From Litsea cubeba (Eukaryota > Streptophyta > Magnoliopsida > Laurales > Lauraceae): 64,000 bases of DNA. The notes under the pieces are model-generated. The model searched no databases, was not told where the DNA came from, and saw only the letters and a list, made by a program, of their open reading frames with translations. The translations under genes and the position numbers were made by a program. How positions within the stretch are numbered: the stretch's first letter is position 1; every line of letters starts with the position of its first letter. Positions 10,164 through 19,331 of the stretch are shown here, one piece after another. The stretch spans positions 43,677,464 through 43,741,463 of the forward strand of contig CM022946.1 in the NCBI GenBank assembly GCA_012931725.1, written 5' to 3'.

Positions 10164-10960
10164 CTATAAGATGACCAGACCTCTTGCAAGTAGCGACAAA
10201 CCAACTTCTTGCGGCAATTCTTGGCAATATGACCAAAGCTTTTGCATTCATAGCATTGAGTGGGCTTCGGAGTTGGGGTTGCTAGAAGAGCAGAGTCAGC
10301 TGGAAGGGGTGCAAGGAATGCCTTGGGTTCGTCAAGAATAGCCCGCTGGGAGGTGAGACGAAGTTCTTCGCGAAGTACTTCTTGAACGCAGGTATCAAGA
10401 TTAGCTGACTGTTCTCGGTTCATTAGGGCAGACCGAACCGATTCAAAATCTGGCCGTAGATTCATAAGGAACTGGCTAATATGAGTTTCTTCTTGGAGTT
10501 TAAGAGCCTCGGAGAGAAAGCCAGGAGAGACTGTCTAAATCAACATAGAATCCCATTCAGTCCATAAAGTGAGGAAGCCATTATAGTATTCCTGTACAGA
10601 TTTATCCCCTTGAGTAAATTTAGCAATTTCACTATCCAAGTGAAATTTACGGGCTTTGTTGGTTTGATGGTAGATTTTCTTAAGATGAGCCCACATAGCT
10701 GCTGCTGTAGTATAAGCTTGAAGAGCCACTGCAAGCGAAGAATCAATGGAGTTCAGAATCCAAGTAATCACTTTGGCATTTTCCTTGGACCAGGTGGCTA
10801 TGGCTTTGGAGTCTGTGGTACTCGTAGTAGAAGGTTTGGTAACTGTTCCATCCAGATAACCAAATAAGCCCTGACCTTCTACGAAATTTCTTCAGATGGA
10901 AGGACCAGGCTATATAATTCTGCCCATTAAACTTAATGGGGATAACATCATATTTTTCCA
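10160..10960 (-). pseudogene. Copia C2 gag, broken by point defects
   Basis: Gag begins at MEKYDVIPIKFNGQNYIAWS (about 10960). The frame is lost near 10880 by one extra base in TTTCGTAGAAGG, then resumes at 10771 (ITWILNSIDSSLAVALQAYT). It meets an in-frame TAG at about 10536-10538, where the sister copy C3 has a Gln codon. It continues 10465-10160 to a CCHC knuckle (CYECKSFGHIAKNC). A second one-base insertion near 10176 (TACTTGCAAG, against TACTGCAAG in C3) shifts it into the pol frame. Confidence 0.8.
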
Positions 10961-11020
10961 TGTTCTTAAAAATCAAGAGGAGAAGGTGTCACAGAGAGAT
11001 AACAATAAACAGCAATGCAC

Positions 11021-11080
11021 AGAAGCAAAAGGAGGCCTGTCGTCCCTGTCAGAAGCAAAGGGAGGCCTGTCGTCCCTGTC
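11021..11080. repeat. 30-bp tandem duplication in the C2 leader
   Basis: AGAAGCAAAGGGAGGCCTGT followed by CGTCCCTGTC occurs twice head to tail with one difference, in the leader between primer site and gag. Confidence 0.85.
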
Positions 11081-11829
11081 GGCAGAGGGGATAATTCACA
11101 CGTGGGCCCCACGGTTGATCTGAACACAGATCAGAGTGAAGAGATGAAAGGAGAGAGGTTTTACCCAAAAACTGGAAGTGGTCGCAGGAAGATCAACCCT
11201 AGATCAAGGTTTTTGGACGGCCGAGATGAAAACAGTGTGAGAAAATGTACTGAACACAAATGGTGATGGAAAACCGTCCTCTGATGGGAGAAAAATTCCA
11301 AAAAAAATCTCCACAATTATCAATAATGTTGGTCGACCAAGATGGGTATGTCTGTGAAACAGATTGTGATCATCTCAAGTGGGCCGCAGTGAAACAGAGA
11401 CGATATAACACAGTAATCGTCAAAATCGTCATCTCCCAGTAGATGATCGATATCTACGTGTGCTCCAGTAGATTATCTGCGAGCAGATCAGAGGTGGGGG
11501 ATGGAAGGAGAAACTATTTTCGCAACTCCAGGCCAAAGTCTCACTCAAAATGGATCAAAATCCACAAAATTGAACGGCTGAGATGAAAACTGTTGCAAAA
11601 AAACTGAAATAGCACAAAACAAGGTGGATCTCCTACCTCTGATGGCCCATAAATCTTGAAAAAATGTTCATAAATAAGAGGAGAAATAGACGAACAATAT
11701 GGGCTTCTTCAGCTCCGATGATGATGATGATCACAGGTGGGCCACGTTGGATCAGAGATGATCAGAGAGGCTCTGGCTGAAGAAAATGATCAAGGATGAC
11801 TACCAAGGAGATGATCAGAGATTGATATA

Positions 11830-11841
11830 GCTCTGATACCA
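11830..11841 (-). promoter_or_regulatory. Primer binding site of copia C2
   Basis: Minus-strand TGGTATCAGAGC directly next to the LTR end. Confidence 0.9.
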
Positions 11842-12128
11842 TGAAATAATCTATGATAAGATTATATGAAGAAGATCAATACAATATTGGGAGAAAACTT
11901 GATCCCATACAGAGAGGATCGATTGTGTATTTATAATTACATTATACCCTAATCAAGGGCAATCAGACTAATCAATAAACAATCTCCTAATCTATACAAG
12001 TAAAGAGAATAAATCTTATAATCTATACAAGGAAGAAAATATGAGAAAAATCAGCAGGATTTTATATACACAACACCCTTGATGGGTTGGGCTGGGCCTA
12101 GTGGGCCTAAGCCACATTATCTTCTACA
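11842..12128 (-). repeat. 5' LTR of copia C2
   Basis: Same sequence as 6477-6763, followed by the target duplication AAATT. On the element side GCTCTGATACCA (11830-11841) is the complement of the tRNA-Met primer site. Confidence 0.95.
11927..11935 (-). promoter_or_regulatory. TATA box in the C2 5' LTR
   Basis: Minus-strand TATAAATAC within the 5' LTR, placed to start transcription toward gag. The 3' LTR has the same motif. Confidence 0.6.
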
Positions 12129-12625
12129 AAATTACCCTGCCGTTTCATAATACCATAGAAAGAACTGGTTGCCAACCCTAATTAGACAACGAGTATCCTT
12201 CTTTCCTTCTATTATTCTCTCCATCTTCTCCAAAACCCTTTTCTCATGTTCTTCCACTATCTATTTCCTTTTCTCATCTCAATTTTAACCTTAATTTTCT
12301 TCATTTTAGAGCTTGCAGCTGCTACGATAGCACCACCAGAAAGAAAAAAAATTTTGGGTATTGAGAGTTGATAACAAGGCAATTGTAAATATTTGAGCTT
12401 AATCTTTGGGTTCAATGCATGTACACTGCTATTTGAAATTTGGAAAACATATTAAACTCAAATTAATTTTTATTACTTCAGTTTATATATGAAAATAACC
12501 CCTGAAACATCCCCAAAAAGCCTAAAATAAGCCAGAAAATGCAACAATGATCACTCTGAGGCCAAGCCCCAAGCCTAGTCAAGCAAGGCTACTAATTATA
12601 CCCTACTAAGGCTGGTGCCATCAAA

Positions 12626-12822
12626 ACACACTTGATAGACAATGCTACCAAACAGCTCCAACAATGTCACATGTCACATGATAGCACCATCAAAATAGTG
12701 AAACACACTTGATCGACAATGCTGCAAAAAAGCTCCACCAATGTCACATGATAGCATCATCCAAACATGCTTGATAGACAATGCTGCAAAAAAGCTCCAC
12801 CAATGTCACATGATATGATGAC
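12626..12822. repeat. Minisatellite, three units
   Basis: CTTGATAGACAATGCT ... AGCTCCACCAATGTCACATG repeats three times with length variation between units. Confidence 0.8.
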
Positions 12823-12927
12823 TGAGTGTAATGTGGATCCAAGAATAAATTGGAGAATGGCAGCAGAGAATTTCCATCATTCATATCATGAGAAGAGTGA
12901 TTTAGGGAATAATATTTAACTCTCGTT

Positions 12928-12968
12928 GGGGGGGGGGGGGGGGGTGGGGGGGGGGGGGGGGTGGGGGA
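12928..12968. repeat. Poly(G) tract
   Basis: About 40 bases of G broken by single T residues and one A. Confidence 0.9.
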
Positions 12969-13352
12969 GGGTGCAGAATGAAGAAAGGCAGCAATTCCTG
13001 GAACTCAACTGAGAAGCACCAGACTGGAAAAGTCCAGCAGTAAACTAGGACAACATGCATAATTTAAAATTTAACGAAAGTCAACTGGAAGAGAGTCTGG
13101 TATAGAAAGCTGATGCATGTTCTCTAGAATGGAACAGCCATGAAGAACAGTTTTTACATTCATTGACCAGAGTCATGAAGAAACCAGTTTCACAATTTTA
13201 GGATGGCCTTTTGCTTTCTACTATAAATTAGAGAGAACGGAAAGTTGGGTTCTAGTAAGAAAGTACAATACCACAAGGATTTCTATGATATGCATCAGAA
13301 AAATCAAAATTAAGCATGTCAAAAAATGAATAGACGTGTACCAACATCATAC

Positions 13353-13469
13353 CAGCCTTCAGGAATATACAGTGCGTCGCCAGCATGCAGAATAATCTTT
13401 TGGGAGTAATCCATGGAGTGTTTTGCTCTTGAATGTATAGAAACATCAGGGTTTTCTATGTCAACAGCA
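13353..13469 (-). CDS. JMJ31: JmjC gene exon (late cupin strands)
   Basis: The 117-bp exon lies between TTTTTATCCTGCCAG and GTATGATG. It encodes SAVDIENPDVSIHSRAKHSM then DYSQKIILHAGDALYIPEG. LHAGDALYIPEGW is the strongly conserved end of a JmjC cupin. The Trp codon is split over the next intron (TG, then G at 6125). That 7.2-kb intron holds the young copia element C2. Confidence 0.88.
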
Positions 13470-13614
13470 CTGGCAGGATAAAAACCAAAAATCAAAAGAT
13501 CAACTCTAGAAGGAAAAATAGAGCACAAATATTTCCTAGTTTTTGAAGTCTCATTTCAAAGGATGCATAATCCAACAAGATATACTCAAAGTGTCACCAT
13601 TTTACTGATCATAC

Positions 13615-13687
13615 CTATGGTTGGAAGCCTCTCCATATATAGGCATTGGATAGAGAAAAGAACTTGCCGAGGGGGCCCACAAAACAA
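13615..13687 (-). CDS. JMJ31: JmjC gene exon
   Basis: The 73-bp exon lies between acceptor CGTAG and donor GTATGATC. With one base from the previous exon it encodes VVLWAPSASSFLYPMPIYGE then ASNH, and it leaves two bases for the next codon. The sequence is the usual JmjC stretch after the iron site. The intron before it spans 13688-40173 and holds the Pack-MULE and most other elements. Only about 145 bp separate it from the following exon. Confidence 0.85.
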
Positions 13688-14370
13688 CTACGAACCACCA
13701 ATCAAAATGAAGTATCAGTTATCATGATTTAGACAAATAAATAGCATTCTGCACTAAAAATAATAGATTTGACAAATGAAATATAAGTTGGAAAAAAAGT
13801 CTAATTCTTATGCAAAACATAGGCTCGTATGATCTGACTATATCTCCACCCACAGTTCTCATTAAAGACAATCTTAATTTAAATTTATAAAGTTTATTCA
13901 AAAATAGGTACTTAATATCACAGTGTGAAAGATTTCAATACCTAGGAGCCACTTGAGCATGGTTTTAACAGACTTGGACTCGGCCAAGTTGATTCAGACT
14001 AGGTGCTTAACGATTCGAATCATAGTCCGATTCACCCCTTTAAAGAGTCTAACGAGGAAATGGGCCAAAACTACTTTTCTCCATATTTTCTCATTGTGAG
14101 AAGATGTTAGAGGCTTCTATGGTCCTTTTGCACTGAAATTAGAAGATCAAAACATATTTTGTTGAAATCTCTGGGTTCAGAGATCAGAGGTACTGTTCAT
14201 CAGTCTGAATGAAAATCAAACATGGCCACTTATTACTAAAATTCATTCTAAATAGTTAAAACACATGCCACAAAATTCCAGATTCATAGGAGAACAATTT
14301 CTAATTTTAATAATTTATTTAATCATTCTCACCAATTTTTAAGAAACTAGTAAGTTATGCAAAGTTCAAA
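13688..14370. other. JmjC intron between exon and RTE LINE
   Basis: AT-rich, no gene. At 13958 CATGGTTTTAACAGACTTGG followed by ACTCGGCCAAG resembles the left terminus of the hAT-like element at 20121, so a decayed relative may begin here. No matching right end was found. Confidence 0.35.
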
Positions 14371-14412
14371 GCATGATAGGTTAGGAACAAGAGGACAGAG
14401 TGATATTTTTAA

Positions 14413-14564
14413 GGGAATTTAACGGCATAAACCCTCCTATATAGCCTATTGTTGCAATTGGCCCCAATAAAAAACATCAGACAGATTGGGCCCTGAATCC
14501 ACGTTTTTTTTTTTTTTTTTTTTTTTTGTCTTTTAGCGCTATAGTCGATATCTACTATCCCTGC
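14413..14564 (+). repeat. Pack-MULE left terminal inverted repeat
   Basis: Starts GGGAATTTAACGGCATAAAC and ends with TAGCGCTATAGTCGATATCT then ACTATCCCTGC. It holds a T run of about 23. It aligns with the reverse complement of 19172-19322 over its whole length, with perhaps 15-20 differences by eye. Confidence 0.9.
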
Positions 14565-14566
14565 TA

Positions 14567-14911
14567 CTAAAGACCGAAACCCCTCTTTGAAGAGGAATAG
14601 TCTTCGGGTTCCTCTCTCAAGAACTTGGTGATGCATTCGACGGCGACGGAGTAGGCCCTTCTCATGGAGTCGTGAGTTTCGGTCCCGGACATGTGGTGGA
14701 TCTCTTCCATGATTTCTAGGGTTTTGAGGATGGATTCGGAGATGGAGGTCTTGGAGAGGAGGGGGGAGATTCTTCGGAGGAGGATTGTTTTCTTGAGGAG
14801 GAGATCAGAGTCTGATTGAGGGAGGAGTGAGATGAAAGTGTATGGAATCCAGTCGTCGATTGATTGGCGGAGAAGGAATTCGAGGATCCATGAGGAGATG
14901 TTGATATCCAT
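14567..14911 (-). pseudogene. Captured gene fragment, helical N-terminus, family not named
   Basis: The frame of 114 codons starts MDINISSWILEFLLRQSIDD, continues LKKTILLRRISPLLSKTSIS and ILKTLEIMEEIHHM, and ends next to the left terminal repeat. It looks like the conserved N-terminus of a plant protein and faintly recalls Myb-like telomere-repeat-binding relatives, but I cannot name it with confidence. It is cut off by the transposon end, so at most a truncated protein could be made. Confidence 0.55.
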
Positions 14912-14916
14912 TTGGA

Positions 14917-15250
14917 TTAAGAAGAAGAAGAAGAAGAAGGGGTTTGCAGCAGAGCTAACTTGGGATTCGATTCCGCCGTCGTCGTCTCTTCTGTAATTGT
15001 TGATAAGGCATTGTTGGAGGCGATGGGGGTTGTTGGATTGAGAACCCAAGAAGGGATGGGCCTGGGAGAATGGGTTGAAAGGGGAAGTGGGGTTTTGGGG
15101 AAGAAGAGATTGGAATTGGAGAAATGGGTTTTGGGTGTGGAAGAAAGAGGAAGGTGGGCAAGGGTTTTGCATTTGAAAGTGAGGGTCTCCACCGTGGCAG
15201 CCGTCTGCATCTTCATCTCCCTCACACTCATCACCATCTCATGGGGATGA
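14917..15250 (-). pseudogene. Captured fragment resembling a plastid transit peptide
   Basis: The minus-strand frame from MKMQTAATVETLTFKCKTLA onward is rich in Ser, Thr and Pro and poor in acids, as in chloroplast targeting sequences. It ends in a (GAA)n stretch read as poly-Ser. It lies directly upstream of the MDINISSW fragment. No mature-protein domain follows, so the source gene is unknown and the call is by composition only. Confidence 0.35.
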
Positions 15251-15375
15251 TGCAGATGCAATGGGTGTATGTTGGGAGGAAGGAACGAGGAGAAAAGATA
15301 AAGGAAAGAAAAAACATGGAGAAGAAGAAGGTGATGGTGCAATGCGAGGAAGAGGTGGAATGTACCATTGTCTAG

Positions 15376-16660
15376 TTTGGGTGTTTTGAGAATGACTCAT
15401 ATCCTTCAGATCTCTTATTGTTTGTCAGAATCCGATCTTTTTCTTGGATAGCTTTCTTGGTTTTTTTCTTCTTCTCTTGTTTGTATGAATTCAATCAAGT
15501 ACATATGCAGTTATTACTGCTTGTTTGAAAGAAGAGATGGGTTTCATTGATACTATCTTGTGTGGGTGAATTCGTATATTTGTATGTGCCAATTCTCTGT
15601 TTACTTATTTGGATTGGATATTCTTCTTTCACAAGAAAACATGGGTTTCATTAATATTATCTTGTTTGGGTGAATTCAATTATATGTATGTGCAAAATTG
15701 TTGTTTACTTGTTTGGATTGGATTTACTTCTTTCACAGTAAAACTTGGGTTTCATTGATTTTCTTTTTGTAGGGGTTGAATTCAGTAAGTACATGTGCAA
15801 TTGTTTCTATTTAGTTGTTTGAATTCGATCTCATAAGAAAAGATAGGTTCTTTTGGATTTTCTTGTTTTGGTAAATTCTATCAAATTCATATGCAATTGT
15901 TCTGGTTACTTGTTTGATTTTGGTCTTCTTCTTTTAGAGGAAAAGATAGGTCTCATTGGTTTTTCTTGGGGTAAATCTATTTAATTAGATATGCAATTTT
16001 TTTGTTTACTTGTTTGAGTTCGGTCTTTTTCTTTCATGGATTTCTGTGGTTCTTTCTTGTTAGGGTGAATTCTATCAAATAAAATGCATTTAACTAAAAT
16101 AAAATAGGAAATCATGTCATTAAGAAGTCAAAATAGTGAAAATAATGTTCTTTAATATTTAAAGAGCCGTAAGTAACCTGAAAATGGTGTGGGTTTTCAC
16201 TTTCAAAAGGATTGTTGACTCTTTTTTTGTTTTTTGTGATTTGCAGATTTTGGAGAGAACCAAGCAAAGATTCAAGCTTGGGTTATATTCAAGGCTAATG
16301 GGTTTTATCCTATGTATGTATGTAAAAAAAGAAAAAGAGGGAGACGGAAGAAAGAAAGAAAGGACGTGTGCATTGGCGTGGAGTGTAGTAGGTGGCAAAG
16401 GGCAGTGCAGGGAGAAAGGAGAAGAAGAGGGGGCGAGGGGGAAGGAAGAAAGAAAGGAAAAGGAGGAGAGCCATCAAGACAATTGTTACTGAATGCTAAT
16501 AGGTTGAATCATCCTGAGTTAATGAACCTACCGGTTTGATGTAATTTTCTTAGCTGGTTAGTAAAAGTTTTTGGAAGATTTTTTGGGTAGTAGACGGAGA
16601 GGCCAAACAAAGATACTTACTTTCTTTACTTTGTAATTGAAATTGTAGAACTTATGGGCA
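15376..16660. other. Pack-MULE interior, non-coding
   Basis: The stretch 15400-16080 repeats a loose motif of about 120 bp (TTGTTTACTTGTTTG ... TCTTTCA ... GGTTTCATTG) five to six times, possibly an intron-derived minisatellite. 16310-16480 is a GA-rich run. Open frames here have low-complexity content only. Confidence 0.45.
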
Positions 16661-16665
16661 ATGGT

Positions 16666-16815
16666 TATGGAACTTCTATGTTTTGGGCAGTTGGATTTAT
16701 GTTGTGGAACTTCATGTACCATTATTTCAAATTGAATGGTTTGTTAATGTATGGTTGTTAATTGAATGTGTGAATGGAATGTACCAATATATTCAGAACA
16801 ATGTTTAGTACAATG
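16666..16815 (+). repeat. Inverted repeat arm inside the Pack-MULE
   Basis: About 150 bp (TATGGAACTTCTATG ... TAGTACAATGGAATGTG) that reappears reversed at 17627-17790. Segments such as TGTTGTGGAACTTCATGTAC match exactly. Confidence 0.8.
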
Positions 16816-16860
16816 GAATGTGTTTGAAATGTGTTTGAATGTGTTTGAGAACAATATAAC

Positions 16861-16918
16861 CCAATTGTAATAATATGTTGTTTAGGAGGGTTTATGCCGT
16901 TAAATCCCTTATTTTTAA
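16861..16918 (-). repeat. Internal third Pack-MULE terminus with the same 9-bp site
   Basis: CCAATTGTAATAATATGTTG, then TTTAGGAGGGTTTATGCCGT and TAAATCCC, matches the outer 45-50 bp of both terminal repeats. It is followed one base later (16910-16918) by TATTTTTAA, identical to the outer target duplication. The LINE does not resume here. Either two elements entered the same site in succession or an end was copied inward. Confidence 0.75.
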
Positions 16919-17379
16919 TATAGGGAAAGGGTGGGTGGGTTTACTTTGCACTTGGCATATCATCTCTATTTTCCATTTTGTATAGGTCCCATGACTCCCA
17001 TCCCATGTTGTATATCTGTATTTACTGTTGATAGTAGATGGAGGGAGAGAATCATGGGATGATGATGGGGGAGTTAGAAAGGGATTTTAGATTGGTCATT
17101 TAGTTAAAATTAGCTATGTGTGATATTGGTAATGCTTGAATTTCAAACAAATTGAGGAGATGTATGTGTTCTAATGGATTGGGAAGATAAAAGGGTTGAT
17201 CATGTTCTAATGGATTGGTTAGAAAAAGGTTGAGCCTCTCGCACACGTAGGGCCTACTGTTGGCTCATCTAAGTTGACCACAAAATGGGGACCCGCTATA
17301 GTCACGGGTCCCGTCTGGACAATGTAATCTTCACATAGAAGAGATTTTTTTTCTAGAGCTACACTTAGTAAGTTATAGT
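16919..17379. other. Pack-MULE interior, nothing recognised
   Basis: No open frame of note. Starts right after the internal copy of the 9-bp site and does not look like a transposon end. Confidence 0.4.
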
Positions 17380-17605
17380 ATTATAACATAGTCGATATCG
17401 ACTATGACTGTGTTTTTTATGTTTCAGCTAAATAATCGATATTGACTTTGACTGTTTTTTTATGTTTCAGCTAAATAGTTGATATCGACTATGACTCTAT
17501 TTTTTATGTTTCAGCTAAATAGTCGATATCGACTATGACGATAGTCGATATCGACTATGACTGTGTTTTTTAGGCTTCAGTTTTAAATAGTCGATATCGA
17601 CTATT
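17380..17605. repeat. Subterminal-type repeats with TCGATATCGA palindromes
   Basis: Five to six copies of ATAGTCGATATCGACTATGA, most followed by a spacer ending TTTTATGTTTCAGCTAA. The palindromic core also occurs at the inner end of both terminal repeats (AGTCGATATNGACTAT), so these may be transposase-binding-like motifs. Confidence 0.7.
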
Positions 17606-17626
17606 GGTCATGTTAAACAAACTAGA

Positions 17627-17790
17627 CAATGGTACATTCCATTGTACTAAACATTGTTCTAAATATATTGGTACATTATATTCACACAATCAATCCACAA
17701 CCATACATTAACAAACCATTCAATTTCAAATAATGGTACATGAAGTTCCACAACATAAATCCAACTGCCCAAAACCATATAAGTTCCACA
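17627..17790 (-). repeat. Inverted repeat arm inside the Pack-MULE
   Basis: Reverse complement of 16666-16815, separated by about 0.8 kb. Its inner end (AAACTAGACAATGGTACATT then CCA) also matches 15357-15380 reversed, which suggests overlapping pieces of one captured source in opposite directions. Confidence 0.8.
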
Positions 17791-17897
17791 ACCAACTGCA
17801 ATCAACTACACTTTCCTGTACACAAAGGATCTCTGCCACACCTCAATAGATGTGAAGTAATACCATACAATCAACTAAGAATCTTCCCCTGCCCAAT

Positions 17898-18478
17898 TCA
17901 TATTCTAACAGAACTCTGCCACACCTCAACAGACTGCTGATCCTTCCTAGCCAAGACCATCTTATTCCCACCAAAGGCCATCTGGGTTACCCTACAACCT
18001 CCAATGTCCTTCAACCTCCCCATCAGATTCCTTCTAAAAACCCTCTCTCCCAACCCATCTTCACCATTTCTATAGGAACCCATTTCCACCTCGGACCACA
18101 GCTCTAAATCCCCACCTTTGCTGCAAAAAACCTACCTCCCATGGCTCTGAATCTTGGAATTAGAACCCTTCTTCTTCCCATTGCTACCCTTTCTACCATG
18201 CCCTAAACAAATCCATGGGTTCTCTCTATCAAGCTTCCTCAAATCAGCCATGAACACCTCACCTTGAGTTCACCCCAACCTTGAACATTGCAGAGAGGCT
18301 ATTGGATACAGTAACATCAGAGAAGCAATCCATCTTCTCCTTCAATTCCCAAGTGGCATTTGATGACCTTATATCCCACAATCTGATGGTACCCAACAGC
18401 CCAAATGGCCCTCCATGTGAACCAGATGCCATTAACGGATTGAATTCAGGAATCCAATCCAATTTCTTTGCAGGTATC
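17898..18478 (-). pseudogene. Captured fragment of a BTB/POZ-domain (KCTD-like) protein
   Basis: Read right to left the pieces give DWIPEFNPLMASGSHGGPFG, GTIRLWDIRSSNATWELKEK and CFSDVTVSNSLSAMFKVGVN. A shift follows, then FMADLRKLDRENPWICLGHG, and after a stop VFCSKGGDLELWSEVEMG and VTQMAFGGNKMVLARKDQQS. This matches the C-terminal WD40-like half of plant BTB/POZ proteins as I remember them. At least one 2-base insertion (AACTCAAGGTGAGG) and one stop disable it. Confidence 0.65.
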
Positions 18479-18520
18479 CCCGAATCGAGCTCGGTTGGGG
18501 ATTTTTATTTCCATCCTCCT

Positions 18521-18660
18521 GCGGTGGCCCCGGAGGCTATGTTGCTACCATTAATACCGCCCAGCTGGGCCTCAAGACCACCTGCATCGAGAAGAGAGGG
18601 GCCCTCGGCGGCACCTGCCTCAACGTTGGATGCATCCCTCCAAGGCTCTTCTTCACTCCT
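18521..18660 (+). pseudogene. Captured fragment of mitochondrial dihydrolipoyl dehydrogenase
   Basis: The plus-strand reading is GGPGGYVATINTAQLGLKTT, then CIEKRGALGGTCLNVGCIP. This covers the FAD-binding GxGxxG region and the redox-active disulfide motif (CLNVGC) of lipoamide dehydrogenase, the E3 subunit of mitochondrial 2-oxoacid dehydrogenases. One T is missing just after CIP (ATCCCTCCAAGG), so SKALLHS is read out of frame. Only about 45 residues are present, so no enzyme can result. Confidence 0.85.
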
Positions 18661-18997
18661 CAATACGAACCGCCGATCCCGGCATCCCTCCGGCCTTCGG
18701 TTTCTCTCCGGTTTCTCTTCGTTTCGGGGCGAAAGGCTTGGGCGCGGCGGCAGAACGGGAGATGTGTGGAGATGGGTGTCTTGTGGAGGATGAAGAAGAA
18801 GAAGAGGAAGAGGGAGACATGTATCTAGAGGAGATTTCTTTGGGTTTGGGCTTTCTTGGAGGAGGAGGGGGGCGAGAGATGCCATTGTCTTTCTCAAAAG
18901 GAAGAAGAGGGGTTCTTGGCCTTGATGGGTTTCGACGATTCGAATCTTCTTGTGGGGTTTTGGAGGAATTTGTGGCAGATTTCGCAGCCACCACCAT
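18653..18997 (-). pseudogene. Captured fragment of a QWRF-motif-like protein N-terminus
   Basis: The 114-codon minus frame begins MVVAAKSATNSSKTPQEDSN and holds RPRTPLLPFEKDNGIS, KPKEISSRYMSPSSSSSSSS and RHPSPHISR. The order basic/Pro-rich, LLPFEKDN, REVSSRY-like and poly-Ser is typical of plant QWRF/augmin-8-like microtubule proteins. The identification is from memory. The defining QWRF motif is not included. It overlaps the end of the dehydrogenase fragment on the other strand. Confidence 0.6.
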
Positions 18998-19171
18998 GAT
19001 TTGAAGATCAAATCACATCACATCTCATTTTAAAAAAGACTGATTTCAAGAACCCATCTTTATCTCACCAACTAAAGAAAAAAAACATTGCAGTGAGATT
19101 GATTTGAGATTAATTGCAGAAAGCAATAGAGATAGGAAGAGATGAAGTTTCAGACGACCTTTTTGTATGGC

Positions 19172-19322
19172 GCAGGATAGTCGATATTGACTATAGCGCT
19201 AAAAGACAAAAAAAAAAAAAAAACAGAGAAACGTGAATTTAGGGCCCATTCTGTTTGCCCATTTTTATTGGGGCCAAATACAACAATAGGCTGTTTAGGA
19301 GGGCTTTTCCCGTTAAATCCAC
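19172..19322 (-). repeat. Pack-MULE right terminal inverted repeat
   Basis: Begins GCAGGATAGTCGATATTGAC and ends CCCGTTAAATCCAC, the mirror of the left terminus. Followed by the target duplication TATTTTTAA. Confidence 0.9.
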
Positions 19323-19331
19323 TATTTTTAA

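Larger units (their letters stand above)
6477..12128 (-). mobile_element. Complete Ty1/copia element C2 in a JmjC intron
   Basis: The 5,652-bp element is bounded by the 5-bp target duplication AAATT (6472-6476 and 12129-12133). It has two 287-bp LTRs that appear identical by eye, a primer site, leader, gag, a long pol frame and a polypurine tract. It stands on the same strand as the host gene, inside the intron joining 13353 to 6125. Identical LTRs suggest a very recent insertion. Gag-pol nevertheless carries three one-base insertions and one stop (see the gag and pol entries). Confidence 0.96.
12129..13352. other. JmjC intron, right of copia C2
   Basis: No gene seen. Holds a three-unit tandem array at 12626-12822 (unit of about 60-75 bp beginning CACACTTGATAGACAATGCT) and a poly(G) run with single T breaks at 12928-12968 that may be an assembly weak point. 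Confidence 0.6.
14413..19322. mobile_element. Pack-MULE carrying several plant gene fragments
   Basis: The 4.9-kb DNA element has terminal inverted repeats of about 150 bp (14413-14564 and 19172-19322) and a perfect 9-bp target duplication TATTTTTAA (14404-14412, 19323-19331). The target lies in the RTE LINE, whose frame is restored across it (GAT ATT TTT AAG CTT GCA). Long terminal repeats and a 9-bp duplication are Mutator-like features. No transposase was found. The inside holds pieces resembling at least four unrelated plant genes, as in Pack-MULEs. It is non-autonomous. Confidence 0.88.

Noticed and set aside
13252..13446. Minus frame starting MFLYIQEQNT as a small gene
   Set aside because: Shadow of the JmjC exon at 13353-13469 in another frame.
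14567..15172. A 201-codon minus frame as a single host gene
   Set aside because: It lies wholly inside the Pack-MULE, stops next to the terminal repeat, and its two halves (transit-peptide-like and helical) are in different composition. Better read as captured fragments.
18281..18793. A 170-codon plus frame as a real protein
   Set aside because: It crosses BTB-like, dehydrogenase and QWRF-like pieces in wrong frames. The meaningful readings are in other frames.
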